Below, piece by piece: positions 8,453 to 17,486 of a stretch of 64,000 nt of DNA. Where the stretch lies: the NCBI RefSeq assembly GCF_014203795.1, contig NZ_JACHJU010000001.1, positions 4,712,001-4,776,000 on the forward strand, in the 5' to 3' direction. The notes under the pieces are model-generated. The model was given only the letters and a program-made list of their open reading frames with translations. It was not told the origin of the DNA and ran no database searches. Position 1 is the first letter of the stretch. Each line of letters starts with the position of its first letter. Source of the DNA: Streptosporangium album (lineage in GTDB: Bacteria; Actinomycetota; Actinomycetes; Streptosporangiales; Streptosporangiaceae). The translations under genes and the position numbers were made by a program.

Positions 8453-9646
8453 TCAGAGGAAGGTCTGGCCCTCGCCGCGGTAGGTGGGGGCCTCGTCGGT
8501 GATCTCGTCGCCGTCGATGAGGTGGAGGCGGTCGAAGCGCTCGCAGAGCTCGCCGGCCTTGGCGTGCCGGAACCAGACGCGGTCGCCGATGCGGAGGTCT
8601 TCGGCTGCCTGGCCGAGGAGGGGGGTCTGGACCTCGCCGGCGCCTTCGTCGGGGGCGTAACGGAGCCCGCAGGGCAGGTAGGGCTGGGGGAGGCGGTCGG
8701 GGCCGGGGGCGCCGGAGGCGTGGTAGCCGCCGCCGAGGACGGTGACGATGCCGGGGGCGGGGCGGCGGACGACGGGGAGGGCGAAGAGGGCGGCGGGGCG
8801 GCCGGTGAAGTCACGGTAGAAGTCGAAGAGGCGGGGGTGGAAGAAGCCTGATCCGGCGGCTATTTCGGTGATGGCTTTTTCGCGGGTGGTCTTCTCGATG
8901 CTTCCGGTGCCACCGCCGTTGACGAATTCCAGATCGGTGATCTGGGCGACGGCTCGGACGATGCGGCCCCTGCGCGTGATGAGTTCGCGCTGTGACCGGG
9001 TCTGCATCCAGCGGATGGCCTGGGTGAGGGCGGGGTTGCCCGGGGGGTTGTCGCCGACTCCGGCGATCTGGGCTTCGTAGGACATGAGGCCGACGAGGCG
9101 GAAGCCGGGGCGTTTGGCGACGTCGGCGGCGAGATCGGTGGCCTGGTCGGTTTCGCGGATGGGGGAGCGGCGGGCTCCTGCTCGAAATCTGCCACCGAGG
9201 GCGATGAATCCGGCGTCGATGTCGAGACATATCCGGATCTCGTGGCGGTCGCGGACGTCGGAGACGGCCGATTCGATGAAGTCCAGGTGGTCGGTCCGAT
9301 CCACCATCACCGTGATCTCCTGGGCGGCGCGGGTGTCGGCGGCCAGGGCGGCCAGTGCCGCGCGGTCCGCGGTGGGGTAGGCGACGAGCACGTCCCGTAG
9401 TCCGGTGGAGACGAGCCAGAGCGCCTCGGGCAGGGTGAAGGCCATGATGCCGGTGAAGCCGTCCATGGCGAGGATGCGTTCCAGGACGGGGCGGGAGCGG
9501 ATCGACTTGCTGGCGACCCTGATCGGTTTGCCGCCGGCCCGGCGGGCCATGGCGGAGGCGTTCGCGCGCAGGGCCGCCAGGTCGAGCACGGCGAAGGGGG
9601 GATCGAGGTGTGCGGTGGCCCTGTCGTAGCGCCGGCGGTCATCCAT
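8453..9646 (-). CDS. PLP-dependent amino acid aldolase/deaminase (alanine-racemase-fold)
   Basis: A 397-residue protein of the fold type III PLP family that includes D-threonine aldolase and D-serine dehydratase. The probable PLP lysine is Lys47 in PIRVASKSIRSRPVL; the TIM barrel runs to about residue 270, with VNGGGTGS forming the phosphate loop, followed by a beta domain ending in a likely metal-binding segment (VWFRHAKAGELCERFDRLHLI). The family is usually annotated amino acid deaminase/aldolase; the substrate is probably a D- or beta-hydroxy amino acid but is not established. I used the ATG of MDDRRRYDRA; upstream codons do not look coding. Confidence 0.82.
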   Translation of the reverse strand: MDDRRRYDRATAHLDPPFAVLDLAALRANASAMARRAGGKPIRVASKSIRSRPVLERILAMDGFTGIMAFTLPEALWLVSTGLRDVLVAYPTADRAALAALAADTRAAQEITVMVDRTDHLDFIESAVSDVRDRHEIRICLDIDAGFIALGGRFRAGARRSPIRETDQATDLAADVAKRPGFRLVGLMSYEAQIAGVGDNPPGNPALTQAIRWMQTRSQRELITRRGRIVRAVAQITDLEFVNGGGTGSIEKTTREKAITEIAAGSGFFHPRLFDFYRDFTGRPAALFALPVVRRPAPGIVTVLGGGYHASGAPGPDRLPQPYLPCGLRYAPDEGAGEVQTPLLGQAAEDLRIGDRVWFRHAKAGELCERFDRLHLIDGDEITDEAPTYRGEGQTFL

Positions 9647-9797
9647 GACGGCAGGATAACTCCGCCGGACCGAATGTGAGTTTGGTTCATGTTGATGGCC
9701 GGGCGGTAAATTCTCCCGCCAGGACGGCCCCAAGATCGTGCAAGTGGCAGGTCGGGCCTCACGTGGGGTGCTCGCGCCGCGTAGACCTGGGCGGGTG

Positions 9798-10412
9798 ATG
9801 AGCACTCTCCAGGACATCCTGACGAGCGCGGGCGGCACGACGGGCGAGAACCTGCACGCGATCCGCCGCCGGTCGCTGCGGTTGCTGAGGCCGGGCAGGA
9901 CCCCGGCCGGTGTGGTGGTCGCCCTGACGGCGTCCCTGGCGCTGTCTGCCGCGACCGGGGCGACGGTGGGCCTGGTGACGGGTTCGTCGTTCGGGCGGAT
10001 GCCGTACCGGCAGCTCGCCGCCTGGGCCGGTACGGCGAAATGGTCCGACTCCGGCCCGCTCGCCGTGGCGCTGGCCGCGACGGTGGCCGGGGTCGTGATG
10101 CTCGCGCTCGCGGCGCTGCCGGGGAGGACCCGGCTCGTGCCGCTGGAGTCCGCCGATCCACGGCTGGTGATGGGCATGACCAGGTCCGGGCTCCGCCGTA
10201 CGCTGCGGGCGGCTGCCCGGTCGGTCGACGAGGTGGACAGGGCGCGGGTGCGCCTGGGGTGGCGGAACGTCGAGATCACGGTGGTCAGCGACACGGACCG
10301 GACCGGTGTCCTGCTGCGTCAGGTCGGCGCGGCGGTGGGCGACCGGATGGCGAGTCTGGGCGCGCTGTGCGGGGGCGAGGTCGTGGTACGGCTGCGCAGG
10401 CGGGGGATCTGA
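9798..10412 (+). CDS. DUF6286-type membrane protein of the Asp23/AmaP group
   Basis: A 204-residue protein with an N-terminal basic region, two membrane helices (about residues 33-52 and 78-98) and a C-terminal soluble domain (LVMGMTRSGLRRTLRAAARS onward) ending in alternating strands, VEITVVSD and GEVVVRLRRRG. This layout matches DUF6286 proteins, which in actinobacteria are encoded with Asp23/Gls24 envelope-stress proteins and AmaP anchors. A GTG three bases earlier is an alternative start. It is coupled to the next gene by a TGATG overlap. No Asp23/Gls24 gene is beside it, which is unusual. Confidence 0.72.
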   Translation: MSTLQDILTSAGGTTGENLHAIRRRSLRLLRPGRTPAGVVVALTASLALSAATGATVGLVTGSSFGRMPYRQLAAWAGTAKWSDSGPLAVALAATVAGVVMLALAALPGRTRLVPLESADPRLVMGMTRSGLRRTLRAAARSVDEVDRARVRLGWRNVEITVVSDTDRTGVLLRQVGAAVGDRMASLGALCGGEVVVRLRRRGI

Positions 10413-10909
10413 TGAAGGCGTATCTGGGCAACCGGATCGGTCTGGCCGTCACCGGAGCGGTGCTGGCCGGGGCGGGGCTCTATGGCTTCCTGCGGGGGCA
10501 CGGCAAGATCCACCAGTCACGTGAGGACCGGATCCTGGACAGGGGGCTCCCCGGCCATCTGGTGGAGCATCCCTGGATGGGCTGGCTGGCCGCGCTGCTA
10601 CTGATGGCGCTGACGCTGCTGGCGATCCGGTGGCTGATGGGCGCCCTGGGGTGGGGGCGGTGGGGCAGCAGGACCGGGAGCGGTACGGCGATGCTGGGGG
10701 TTGCGATTAAAGAAGTCGAAGACCTCAGGCGCATCCACGTCAGGTCGGTCGGGGGTGACCGGCTGCGGATCGGGGTGAGCTGCGGGCCAGAGACGGACGT
10801 TGCCAAACTCGTGGCGCGGCTGAACAAGGACGCCGTCGGCAAGGTCCGCAGGACGGTCGGGGACGACGGGCTCGGCGCGGTGGTGCGCCTGCACGTCCGG
10901 CGGCGCTGA
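10412..10909 (+). CDS. amaP: AmaP-like alkaline-shock membrane anchor protein
   Basis: A 165-residue protein with two membrane helices near residues 10-28 and 50-70, a short loop between them and a C-terminal cytoplasmic domain ([21 protein letters not shown]...RLHVRRR) of the type found in AmaP, which tethers Asp23 to the membrane in Firmicutes. The start ATG overlaps the upstream stop, so the pair forms an operon. The last 312 bases are overlapped on the opposite strand by the open reading frame of the glycosyltransferase. Function by homology only. Confidence 0.65.
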   Translation: MKAYLGNRIGLAVTGAVLAGAGLYGFLRGHGKIHQSREDRILDRGLPGHLVEHPWMGWLAALLLMALTLLAIRWLMGALGWGRWGSRTGSGTAMLGVAIKEVEDLRRIHVRSVGGDRLRIGVSCGPETDVAKLVARLNKDAVGKVRRTVGDDGLGAVVRLHVRRR

Positions 10910-12454
10910 CCGCCACGGGCCGGCTGCCCGTACGTCCGGCGGTTCCGGCCACGGCCGGTCGTCCGCCTGCGTGTCCGGTGGGTCGTCTGTCCGTCCGCCG
11001 GCCGGGGCGGTCTGTGTCCGCCTGCCGAAGGCCAGTCCCGCGGCCAGGCAGAGCAGCGGCAGGGCGGGCACCACGTAGCGGTGGTCGAAGGCCGCGATGA
11101 AGGGCGGCAGGACCAGCAGCATGGTTCCGGCGGCCCACGGCATCAGTACGGTGCCGCCGAGCCGCCGCCAGCGGGCCAGGACGCCGACGAGGCCGATCAG
11201 CAGGATCACGGCGATGAACGGGCCGCGCAGGGAGCCGTACGCCTGGTAGGAGCGTAGCCAGCCGGCGTACGGCTCGACGAGGGAAGGCGCGCCGGAGGCT
11301 CCCTGGTAGGCCGCCGTCAGCTCCTCGGCGGTCTTCCCCCGCGACGCGGTCCCCTTGGGGAAGGGCTTGGCCTCTGCGGGGAAGACGTAGGCGCTCTGCG
11401 GGCCGGGGGTGGGGTAGACCCTGCGGGTCCAGTCGAAGATGTGGGCCACGTCGGTCAGGCCGGCCCGCAGGAAGTCCAGGGGCTGGGCCTTGATGGCCTG
11501 CATGGCGAAGTCGCCGGCGAGCCTGTCGCGTTCGGCCCAACTGCCTTTGATCTTGTTGAGCGGCGAGTCGCCGTCCCAGATGTAGACCGGCGGGGCTTTG
11601 CGCTCGCTCACCGGGTCGGTGGGACAGAGCGCGGCCTCCGGCCCGGCGGGTCTGATCGTCGCGCAGTCGGCGAAGGTCACCGTGCGGGCCCACAGGAAGG
11701 CGTTGCCCCGGGTCAGCCCGTAGGTGCCGTGCTCGGATTCGAACCAGACGGCGTAGGCGCCCAGGCCGATCGCGGCGGCCAGCGCGGTGGCGGTGACCGC
11801 TTTCCAGCCGGCACGGCCGATCAGCAGGCAGACCAGGACCACGGCGATCAGCGGCAGCCCGATCGTCCGGGTGGCGGTCGCCGCGGCCAGCAGGGATCCG
11901 GCCAGGAGGGCGGTCCAGACCGGCGGCCGGCGGCGCCACAGCAGCAGCGTGACCGCCAGGATCGCCAGGGACTCCATCAGGAGGTCGGCCATGACGAGGT
12001 GTTCGAGCTGGATCTGGTGGACGTCCAGCAGCGCCGGCAACGCGGCGAGTGTCGCGCCCCAGCCCGGCAGGCCGCCCAGGCGGCGCAGCAGGAGGTAGAC
12101 GCAGGCGGCCACGGCCAGGCCGAGCAGGTGCTGGACGACGGCCACGGCCTGGATGCTCGACAGCGGCTGCAGCGCCCACAGGAACAGCGAGTAGCCCGAG
12201 GGGCGTGACTCCATGGGGCGCGGGTCGAGGCCTCCGCCGAGGTAGACGAAGGAGTCGGCCCAGAACCACAGGGCGGGCCGGTAACCGAGCACGGCCAGGG
12301 CGCGTAGGCCGCCTCCGGCCAGCAGGGCGGCCAGGAAGAGCCAGTGGGCGCGGAGGAAGTGGAATGAGCGGTTCGCGGGGCGTTCTCCCAGCGAGTCCGC
12401 CGGGTGTGCTCCCGCTGGCACCGCAAACCTCCCGTGTCTCCGCGACAAGGCCAC
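10598..12454 (-). CDS. Polytopic membrane glycosyltransferase-like protein (GT39/PMT type)
   Basis: A 618-residue protein with about ten hydrophobic segments through residue 470, an early luminal loop with [23 protein letters not shown], and [17 protein letters not shown]. These resemble the catalytic Asp/Glu loops of lipid-carrier-dependent membrane glycosyltransferases, so it may transfer a sugar from polyprenyl phosphate on the outer face of the membrane. The last ~150 residues are hydrophilic and rich in Pro, Asp, Arg and Gln, and lie antisense to the AmaP-like gene for 312 bases. The GTG start has a poor ribosome-binding site. The long tail may be real or may reflect chance openness of this GC-rich frame. 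Confidence 0.7.
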   Translation of the reverse strand: MALSRRHGRFAVPAGAHPADSLGERPANRSFHFLRAHWLFLAALLAGGGLRALAVLGYRPALWFWADSFVYLGGGLDPRPMESRPSGYSLFLWALQPLSSIQAVAVVQHLLGLAVAACVYLLLRRLGGLPGWGATLAALPALLDVHQIQLEHLVMADLLMESLAILAVTLLLWRRRPPVWTALLAGSLLAAATATRTIGLPLIAVVLVCLLIGRAGWKAVTATALAAAIGLGAYAVWFESEHGTYGLTRGNAFLWARTVTFADCATIRPAGPEAALCPTDPVSERKAPPVYIWDGDSPLNKIKGSWAERDRLAGDFAMQAIKAQPLDFLRAGLTDVAHIFDWTRRVYPTPGPQSAYVFPAEAKPFPKGTASRGKTAEELTAAYQGASGAPSLVEPYAGWLRSYQAYGSLRGPFIAVILLIGLVGVLARWRRLGGTVLMPWAAGTMLLVLPPFIAAFDHRYVVPALPLLCLAAGLAFGRRTQTAPAGGRTDDPPDTQADDRPWPEPPDVRAAGPWRSAPPDVQAHHRAEPVVPDRPADLADGVLVQPRHEFGNVRLWPAAHPDPQPVTPDRPDVDAPEVFDFFNRNPQHRRTAPGPAAPPPPPQGAHQPPDRQQRQRHQ

Positions 12455-12630
12455 CCAGCATAGGCGCGGGGCCGGGCGGTCCTGTACGAAATGGTGAAGC
12501 TAACGCCAATTGACGTGTTTGTCCGCAAGGTGGCCGGCCCGCAGTCCGGGCTCCTCGGCGTGACCTCCGGGCACCGCGGCCATGCGGCGGTCCGCCGCCC
12601 CGCGGGTGCCGCCTACCTCCGTGACCCCGC

Positions 12631-14007
12631 TCAGCACTCGATGACGTTGACGGCCAGGCCGCCTCGGCTCGTCTCCTTGTACTTGTCGAGCATGTCCCTG
12701 CCGGTGTCGCGCATCGTCTTGATCGCTTTGTCCAGGGCGACGAAGTGCCGGCCGTCGCCGCGGAGCGCGATGCGGGCGGCGGTGATGGCCTTGATCGCGC
12801 CCACCGCGTTCCGTTCGATGCACGGGATCTGCACCAGGCCGCCGATCGGGTCGCAGGTCAGGCCCAGGTTGTGCTCGATGCCGATCTCGGCGGCGTTCTC
12901 CACCTGTTCCGGAGTGCCGCCCAGCACCTCGGTGAGCCCGGCGGCGGCCATCGAGCAGGCCGAGCCGACCTCGCCCTGGCAGCCGACCTCGGCGCCGGAG
13001 ATGGAGGCGTTCTCCTTGAACAGCACGCCGATCGCCCCGGCGGTGAGCAGGAAGCGGACCACGCCCTCGTCGTCGGACTGGGGGGTGAAGCGGTCGTAGT
13101 AGGTCAGTACGGCCGGGATGATGCCGGCGGCGCCGTTGGTGGGGGCGGTGACGATCCGGCCGCCGGCGGCGTTCTCCTCGTTCACCGCGAGGGCGTACAG
13201 CGTGACCCAGTCCATGGTCTGCAGCGGGTCCTTCTCCGGGGACTCACTCTGCAGCCGCCGGTGGAGCTGGTGGGCACGGCGTCTGACCTTCAGCCCGCCG
13301 GGCAGCACGCCCTCCTTGGCGGTGCCGCGCCGGACGCACTCGCTCATGACGTGCCACAGGTTCAGCAGCTGGTCGCGGATCTCCCGCTCCGAGCGGCCGA
13401 AGGCCTTCTCGTTCTCCAGCATCAGCCCGGAGATCGACAGGCCGGTCTCCGCGCACTGGGCGAGCAGTTCGGCGGCCGTCGTGAAGGGGTGGGGAAGGAT
13501 GGTGTCGTCGGGCTTGATCCGGTCGGCGCCGGTGGCGTTCTCGTCCACGACGAAGCCGCCGCCCACCGAGTAGTAGACCTTCTCCCGGATCGGTTCGCCC
13601 GTCTCGGAGAAGGCCGTGAAACGCATGCCGTTGGGGTGGTGCGGCAGCGAGATCTTGCGTTCGAAGACGAGGTGTTCGCCGACCACGAAGGGGATCTCGC
13701 GGGAGCCGTACAGGGAGATCGTCCCGGAGGCGCGCATGGCGGCCACCCGGCCGTCGACGGTGTCGACGTCGACGAGTTCGGGCTTCTCGCCGGACAGGCC
13801 GAGGAGGACGGCCTTGTCGCTGCCGTGGCCCTTGCCGGTCAGCCCGAGTGAGCCGTACAGGATCACCTCGACCCGGGTGGTCTTCTCCAGGAGCCCGTCC
13901 TGGTCGAGCCCCCGGGCGAACTTGTGCGCGGCGGCCATCGGTCCGCCGGTGTGCGAACTGGACGGGCCGATTCCGATCTTGAAGAGATCGAAGACACTGA
14001 TCGCCAT
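12631..14007 (-). CDS. sdaA: L-serine ammonia-lyase (iron-sulfur serine dehydratase)
   Basis: A 458-residue single-chain L-serine dehydratase that converts serine to pyruvate and ammonia. Both domains are present: the beta domain with [13 protein letters not shown] near the start, and the alpha domain with iron-sulfur ligand cysteines in [18 protein letters not shown] and IPCIERN, ending with the inserted C-terminal Cys (NVIEC) typical of this family. The start is ATG of [10 protein letters not shown]; a longer open frame adds seven unlikely residues. It is the third gene after gcvT and gcvH and is separated from gcvH by a 17-bp hairpin. In Streptomyces a glyA gene often lies in between; it is absent here. 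Confidence 0.95.
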   Translation of the reverse strand: MAISVFDLFKIGIGPSSSHTGGPMAAAHKFARGLDQDGLLEKTTRVEVILYGSLGLTGKGHGSDKAVLLGLSGEKPELVDVDTVDGRVAAMRASGTISLYGSREIPFVVGEHLVFERKISLPHHPNGMRFTAFSETGEPIREKVYYSVGGGFVVDENATGADRIKPDDTILPHPFTTAAELLAQCAETGLSISGLMLENEKAFGRSEREIRDQLLNLWHVMSECVRRGTAKEGVLPGGLKVRRRAHQLHRRLQSESPEKDPLQTMDWVTLYALAVNEENAAGGRIVTAPTNGAAGIIPAVLTYYDRFTPQSDDEGVVRFLLTAGAIGVLFKENASISGAEVGCQGEVGSACSMAAAGLTEVLGGTPEQVENAAEIGIEHNLGLTCDPIGGLVQIPCIERNAVGAIKAITAARIALRGDGRHFVALDKAIKTMRDTGRDMLDKYKETSRGGLAVNVIEC

Positions 14008-14032
14008 TGATCTGGTCCCTGCTTTCACATCG

Positions 14033-14070
14033 CCGTGATCATGCGCGCCCGGTGGCGCGCATGATCACGG
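14033..14070. terminator. 17-bp perfect hairpin between gcvH and sdaA
   Basis: Arms 14033-14049 and 14054-14070 are exact reverse complements, with loop CGGT. It lies in the 79-base gap between two genes of one operon and has no U-run. It may be an attenuator, an mRNA-stability element or a processing site that sets sdaA expression apart from gcvTH. Confidence 0.6.
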
Positions 14071-14086
14071 CACGAGAGAAGAATTC

Positions 14087-14476
14087 TCAGGACTCGCCTG
14101 AGGTGAGTGCCGTGTACTCCTCGGCGGACAGCAGGTCGTCGGCGTCGCCCTCGAGGCGGATGCGGAACAGCCAGCCCTCGCCGTAGGAGTCGCTGTTGAC
14201 CAGGGACGGGTCGTCCACGACCGCCTGGTTGACCTCGACCACCTCGCCGCCCACCGGGGCGAAGAGGTCGCTCACCGACTTGGTCGACTCGACCTCGCCG
14301 ACCGCGTCGCCGGCGCCGACCGCCGAACCGACCTCGGGGACCTGGACGTAGACCACGTCACCCAGTGCGTCGGCGGCGTAGGCGGTGATGCCCACGGTGA
14401 GGGTCAGGCCGTCGTCGACGCCCGCGACCCACTCGTGCTCCTTGGTGTACTGCAGGTCCTCGGGAATGCTGCTCAC
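14087..14476 (-). CDS. gcvH: Glycine cleavage system H protein
   Basis: A 129-residue lipoyl carrier protein. It shuttles the aminomethyl group from the P protein (glycine decarboxylase) to the T protein. The lipoylation site is Lys66 in [12 protein letters not shown], and the frame TKEHEWV at the start and EGWLFRI near the end are characteristic. The ATG overlaps the gcvT stop by 4 bases, so translation is coupled. gcvP is not in this window. Confidence 0.97.
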   Translation of the reverse strand: MSSIPEDLQYTKEHEWVAGVDDGLTLTVGITAYAADALGDVVYVQVPEVGSAVGAGDAVGEVESTKSVSDLFAPVGGEVVEVNQAVVDDPSLVNSDSYGEGWLFRIRLEGDADDLLSAEEYTALTSGES

Positions 14477-15564
14477 TTTTTCCTCCTGTAGAAAGGCAGT
14501 TCAACGATGTCGACCGGTTCGTGATTACCCCGGATGTCCACCGCCAGACCGTCGGACAGGCCGCTGTCCACGTAGGCCATGGCGATGGGCTTGCCCAGTG
14601 ACGCCGACGGCGCTCCGCTGGTGACCACGCCGGCGACGGCGCCGTCGCCGGCGACGACCACCGGGTATCCGTGCCGGGGCACCCTGCGGCCGGTCGTGAC
14701 CAGTCCGACCAGGCGGCGGGCCGGCGGGACGTCCTTGAGCGGTTCCAGGGCGGCCCGGCCGACGAAGTCACCCGGCTTGTCAAACCTCACCACACGGCCG
14801 AGCCCCGCGTCGAACGGAGTGAGGTCGGCCGACAGCTCGTTTCCGTACAGCGGCATGCCCGCCTCCAGACGGAGGGTGTCGCGCGCGGACAGCCCGGCCG
14901 GCCGCAGCCCGTACGGCTCGCCGGCCTCGGTGAGCGCGGCCCAGAGCGGCTCGGCGTCGCCGGCCGCGATGAACAGCTCGAAGCCGTCCTCGCCGGTGTA
15001 TCCGGTGCGGGCGACGAGGGCGTCGCGGCCGGCGACGGTGGCGGGCAGGCCGGCGTAGTACTTGAGCCCGCCGAGGTCGGCGTCGGTCAGCTCGCCCAGG
15101 ATGGCGCGGGAGCGCGGGCCCTGGACCGCGATCAGCGCGTACTGCTCGGAGCGGTCCTCCACCACGGCGTCGAAGGCCGTGGCGCGCTCGGCGAGCTCGG
15201 CGGCGACCCGGGGGTAGTTGGAGGCGTTGGCGACGACCATGAACTCGTCGTCGGCCAGGCGGTAGACGATCAGGTCGTCCAGCACGCCGCCCGCCGGATC
15301 GACGATCATGGTGTAGCGGGCGCGGCCCGGCTCCAGGGCGGAGATGTAGCCGACCAGGGCGTAGTCCAGGGCCTCGCCGGCCTGGGGGCCGGTCACGAAG
15401 ATCTCGCCCATGTGGGACAGGTCGAACAGGCCCGCCGCCTGGCGGACCGCGTTGTGCTCGGTGGACTCGCTGCCGTAGCGGAGCGGCATCAGCCAGCCCG
15501 CGAAGTCGGTCAGCGTCGCACCGAGGGCCTCGTGGACGTCGCGCAGCGGCGTAGGTCGGGACAT
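14473..15564 (-). CDS. gcvT: Glycine cleavage system T protein (aminomethyltransferase)
   Basis: A 363-residue tetrahydrofolate-dependent aminomethyltransferase that releases ammonia and makes 5,10-methylene-THF from the H-protein-bound aminomethyl group. Family marks include [20 protein letters not shown] at the start, [33 protein letters not shown] and [14 protein letters not shown]. Length is normal. It is the first gene of the operon and is preceded by a tandem glycine riboswitch on the same strand, about 50 bases upstream of the start. So glycine should induce gcvT, gcvH and probably sdaA. Confidence 0.97.
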   Translation of the reverse strand: MSRPTPLRDVHEALGATLTDFAGWLMPLRYGSESTEHNAVRQAAGLFDLSHMGEIFVTGPQAGEALDYALVGYISALEPGRARYTMIVDPAGGVLDDLIVYRLADDEFMVVANASNYPRVAAELAERATAFDAVVEDRSEQYALIAVQGPRSRAILGELTDADLGGLKYYAGLPATVAGRDALVARTGYTGEDGFELFIAAGDAEPLWAALTEAGEPYGLRPAGLSARDTLRLEAGMPLYGNELSADLTPFDAGLGRVVRFDKPGDFVGRAALEPLKDVPPARRLVGLVTTGRRVPRHGYPVVVAGDGAVAGVVTSGAPSASLGKPIAMAYVDSGLSDGLAVDIRGNHEPVDIVELPFYRRKK

Positions 15565-15616
15565 GTTCGCACCTCAAGCAGGGGACAGATGAGAGCATCC
15601 TCCCCCTCTGTCATCG

Positions 15617-15786
15617 ATGCCTGAGAGCTTCGCCCGGTTTTTACCGGACTTTCACCTTCGGCGAGGCCGCCGGGCCTGCTTTCCAGAGAGCACCTACCCG
15701 CACGGTCCTTTGCCTTGAGAGGTTCGCGGGGAGGGCTTGCTCCTTCAGGGGTCCTGGTCTGGATGTCAGGACGCTCTCCCGCACGG
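15617..15786 (-). promoter_or_regulatory. Tandem glycine riboswitch upstream of gcvT
   Basis: On the leftward mRNA the leader has two aptamers. The first (about 15786-15709) runs GCGGGAGAGCGTCC ... CTGAAGGAGCAAGCC ... CGCGAACCTCTCAAGGCA ... GGACCG. The second (about 15700-15617) has GAGCTCTC-type closing strands, CGCCGAAGGTGAAAG, and GAAGCTCTCAGGCA. The paired GAGA/TCTC P1 strands, the GCCGAAGG-type core and the CTCAGGCA ending are diagnostic for the gcvT (glycine) riboswitch class. In this class glycine binding switches on expression of glycine cleavage genes. Confidence 0.95.
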
Positions 15787-15879
15787 GATTCATCGGTGTC
15801 GTGGCCAGCCTAACCGTCCGCACCGGCCGAGCGAAATCCCATGGCGGCGTGTTCTCTCCGCCGGAGGCGACCGCACAGG

Positions 15880-16575
15880 TCAGGAGCGGGCCTGCCGTAC
15901 GAGCTCCTCGAACAGCAGGGACTCGTCGTCGGCCTCGGGGTGCCACTGGACCGCGACGGCGAACGGGTGGTCCTCCAGCTCCACGGCCTCGACCGTGCCG
16001 TCCTCGGCGTGGGCGGTCGCGGTCAGGCCCGCGCCCAGCCGGTCGGCGGCCTGGTGGTGGTAGTGGGCCACGTCCACGCTCTCGAAACCGAGGATCTTGG
16101 CGAGCCGGCTGCCGGGGACCGGCCGTACCGGCATGCGGCCGAACCGCCCGGGGGCCGGGGCGTGCCCGCCGTGGCCGACCACGTCGGGCAGGTGCTGGCG
16201 CAGGCTGCCGCCGAGGGCGACGTTGAGGACCTGCAACCCCCGGCAGACGCCGAGGAACGGGATGCTCCGCTCCAGGACCGCCCGCGCCAGCCCGGTCTCG
16301 GCGTCGTCGCGGAACGTCCGGACGTGGCTGGTCCGCTCGTGCGGGGCCGCGCCGTACCGGGCCGGATCGACGTCTCCGCCGCCGGCCAGGATCAGCCCGT
16401 CCAGCCGTCCGGCCAGCGCGGCCGGGTCGCCCGCCGGGGGCAGGATCACCGGCTGCCCGCCTGCGCGGACCACGTGGTCCACGTAGGTGTACGGCAGGAG
16501 CGCGGTGGTCATCTCCCAGACGGTGAACTTCGCGGGCTCGACGTAGCAGGTGATGCCGATGACGGGGCGGGACAT
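15880..16575 (-). CDS. Gamma-glutamyl amide hydrolase (PuuD-like class I amidotransferase)
   Basis: A 231-residue peptidase C26 protein. The catalytic Cys111 is in FLGVCRGLQVLNV, and the His-Glu pair is in VQWHPEADD; the oxyanion segment LILAGGGDVDP and YGAAPHERT are as in PuuD, which hydrolyses gamma-glutamyl-GABA to glutamate and GABA. ATG start chosen from MSRPVIGITC. It is the last gene of a leftward set with SDR, aldehyde dehydrogenase and glutamine-synthetase-like genes, so it probably removes the gamma-glutamyl group at the end of the pathway. Its gap to the SDR is 141 bases. Confidence 0.88.
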   Translation of the reverse strand: MSRPVIGITCYVEPAKFTVWEMTTALLPYTYVDHVVRAGGQPVILPPAGDPAALAGRLDGLILAGGGDVDPARYGAAPHERTSHVRTFRDDAETGLARAVLERSIPFLGVCRGLQVLNVALGGSLRQHLPDVVGHGGHAPAPGRFGRMPVRPVPGSRLAKILGFESVDVAHYHHQAADRLGAGLTATAHAEDGTVEAVELEDHPFAVAVQWHPEADDESLLFEELVRQARS

Positions 16576-16716
16576 GGTCTCTTTCTCGCAGGGGTCCGGG
16601 ACGTGGAGTGCCTGCCCACGTCCCGGCCCATTATCGACGGGGGCGGGTATGGCACCGGCAAAGCCGTCCATCGGGCGTCCGGGCTGCCGGGCATGACAGC
16701 GTCCGGGCTCGGCCGG

Positions 16717-17481
16717 TTACAGCGGCGTGACGTAGGCGCCGGAGATGCCGCCGTCCACCAGGAACTCCGATCCGGTGATGAAACTCGCGTCGTCCGACGC
16801 CAGGAACGCCACCGCGGCGGCGATCTCGGAGGCCTCGGCGAACCGGCCAACCGGGATGTGCACCAGGCGGCGCTGCGCCCGCTCGGGGTCCTTGGCGAAC
16901 AGCTCCCGCAGCAGCGGCGTGTTGACCGGTCCCGGGCACAGGGCGTTGACCCGGATGCCCTCCCGGGCGAACTGGACGCCGAGTTCGCGGGACATGGCCA
17001 GCACCCCGCCCTTGGAGGCGGTGTAGGAGATCTGGCTGGTGGCGGAGCCCATCACGGCCACGAAGGACGCGGTGTTGATGATCGACCCCTTGCCCTGGCG
17101 TCGCATGTAGGGGATGGCGTGCTTGCAGCACAGGTAGACCGAGGTGAGGTTGACCTCCTGGACCCTGCGCCAGGCGTCGAGGCCGGTCTCCAGGATCGAG
17201 TCGTCCTCCGGCGGTGAGATGCCCGCGTTGTTGAACGCGATGTCCACGCTGCCGTAGGTGTCGAACGCGGTCTGGAACATCCGGATGACGTCGTCCTCGC
17301 TGGTGACGTCGGCCCTGACGAAGAGGCCGTCCACCTCGGCCGCCGCCGACGACCCGGTCGCCTCGTCCAGGTCCACGCACACGACGCGGGCGCCCTCCTC
17401 GGCGAACCGGCGCGCGGTGGCCAGGCCGATCCCGCTCCCCGCGCCGGTGACGACGGCGACCCGGTCCTGCAAACGCTGCAT
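16717..17481 (-). CDS. Short-chain dehydrogenase/reductase
   Basis: A 254-residue classical SDR with cofactor motif TGAGSGIG (residues 12-19), Asp near residue 37 (VVCVDLDE, suggesting NAD preference), NNAG, and the catalytic set Ser139, Tyr153, Lys157 (YTASK). It starts 5 bases downstream of the aldehyde dehydrogenase stop. In the context of a gamma-glutamylated amine pathway it may oxidise a gamma-glutamyl alcohol (for example gamma-glutamylethanolamide) to the aldehyde used by its neighbour. The substrate is inferred from context only. Confidence 0.85.
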   Translation of the reverse strand: MQRLQDRVAVVTGAGSGIGLATARRFAEEGARVVCVDLDEATGSSAAAEVDGLFVRADVTSEDDVIRMFQTAFDTYGSVDIAFNNAGISPPEDDSILETGLDAWRRVQEVNLTSVYLCCKHAIPYMRRQGKGSIINTASFVAVMGSATSQISYTASKGGVLAMSRELGVQFAREGIRVNALCPGPVNTPLLRELFAKDPERAQRRLVHIPVGRFAEASEIAAAVAFLASDDASFITGSEFLVDGGISGAYVTPL

Positions 17482-17486
17482 GGCTG

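Noticed and set aside
10978..12208. Long Gly/Gln-rich plus-strand frame over the glycosyltransferase
   Set aside because: It is antisense to clear membrane helices and shows shadow-frame composition.
15641..15946. A 101-codon minus-strand frame in the gcvT leader
   Set aside because: It covers the glycine riboswitch, which explains the conservation and structure; no ribosome-binding site.
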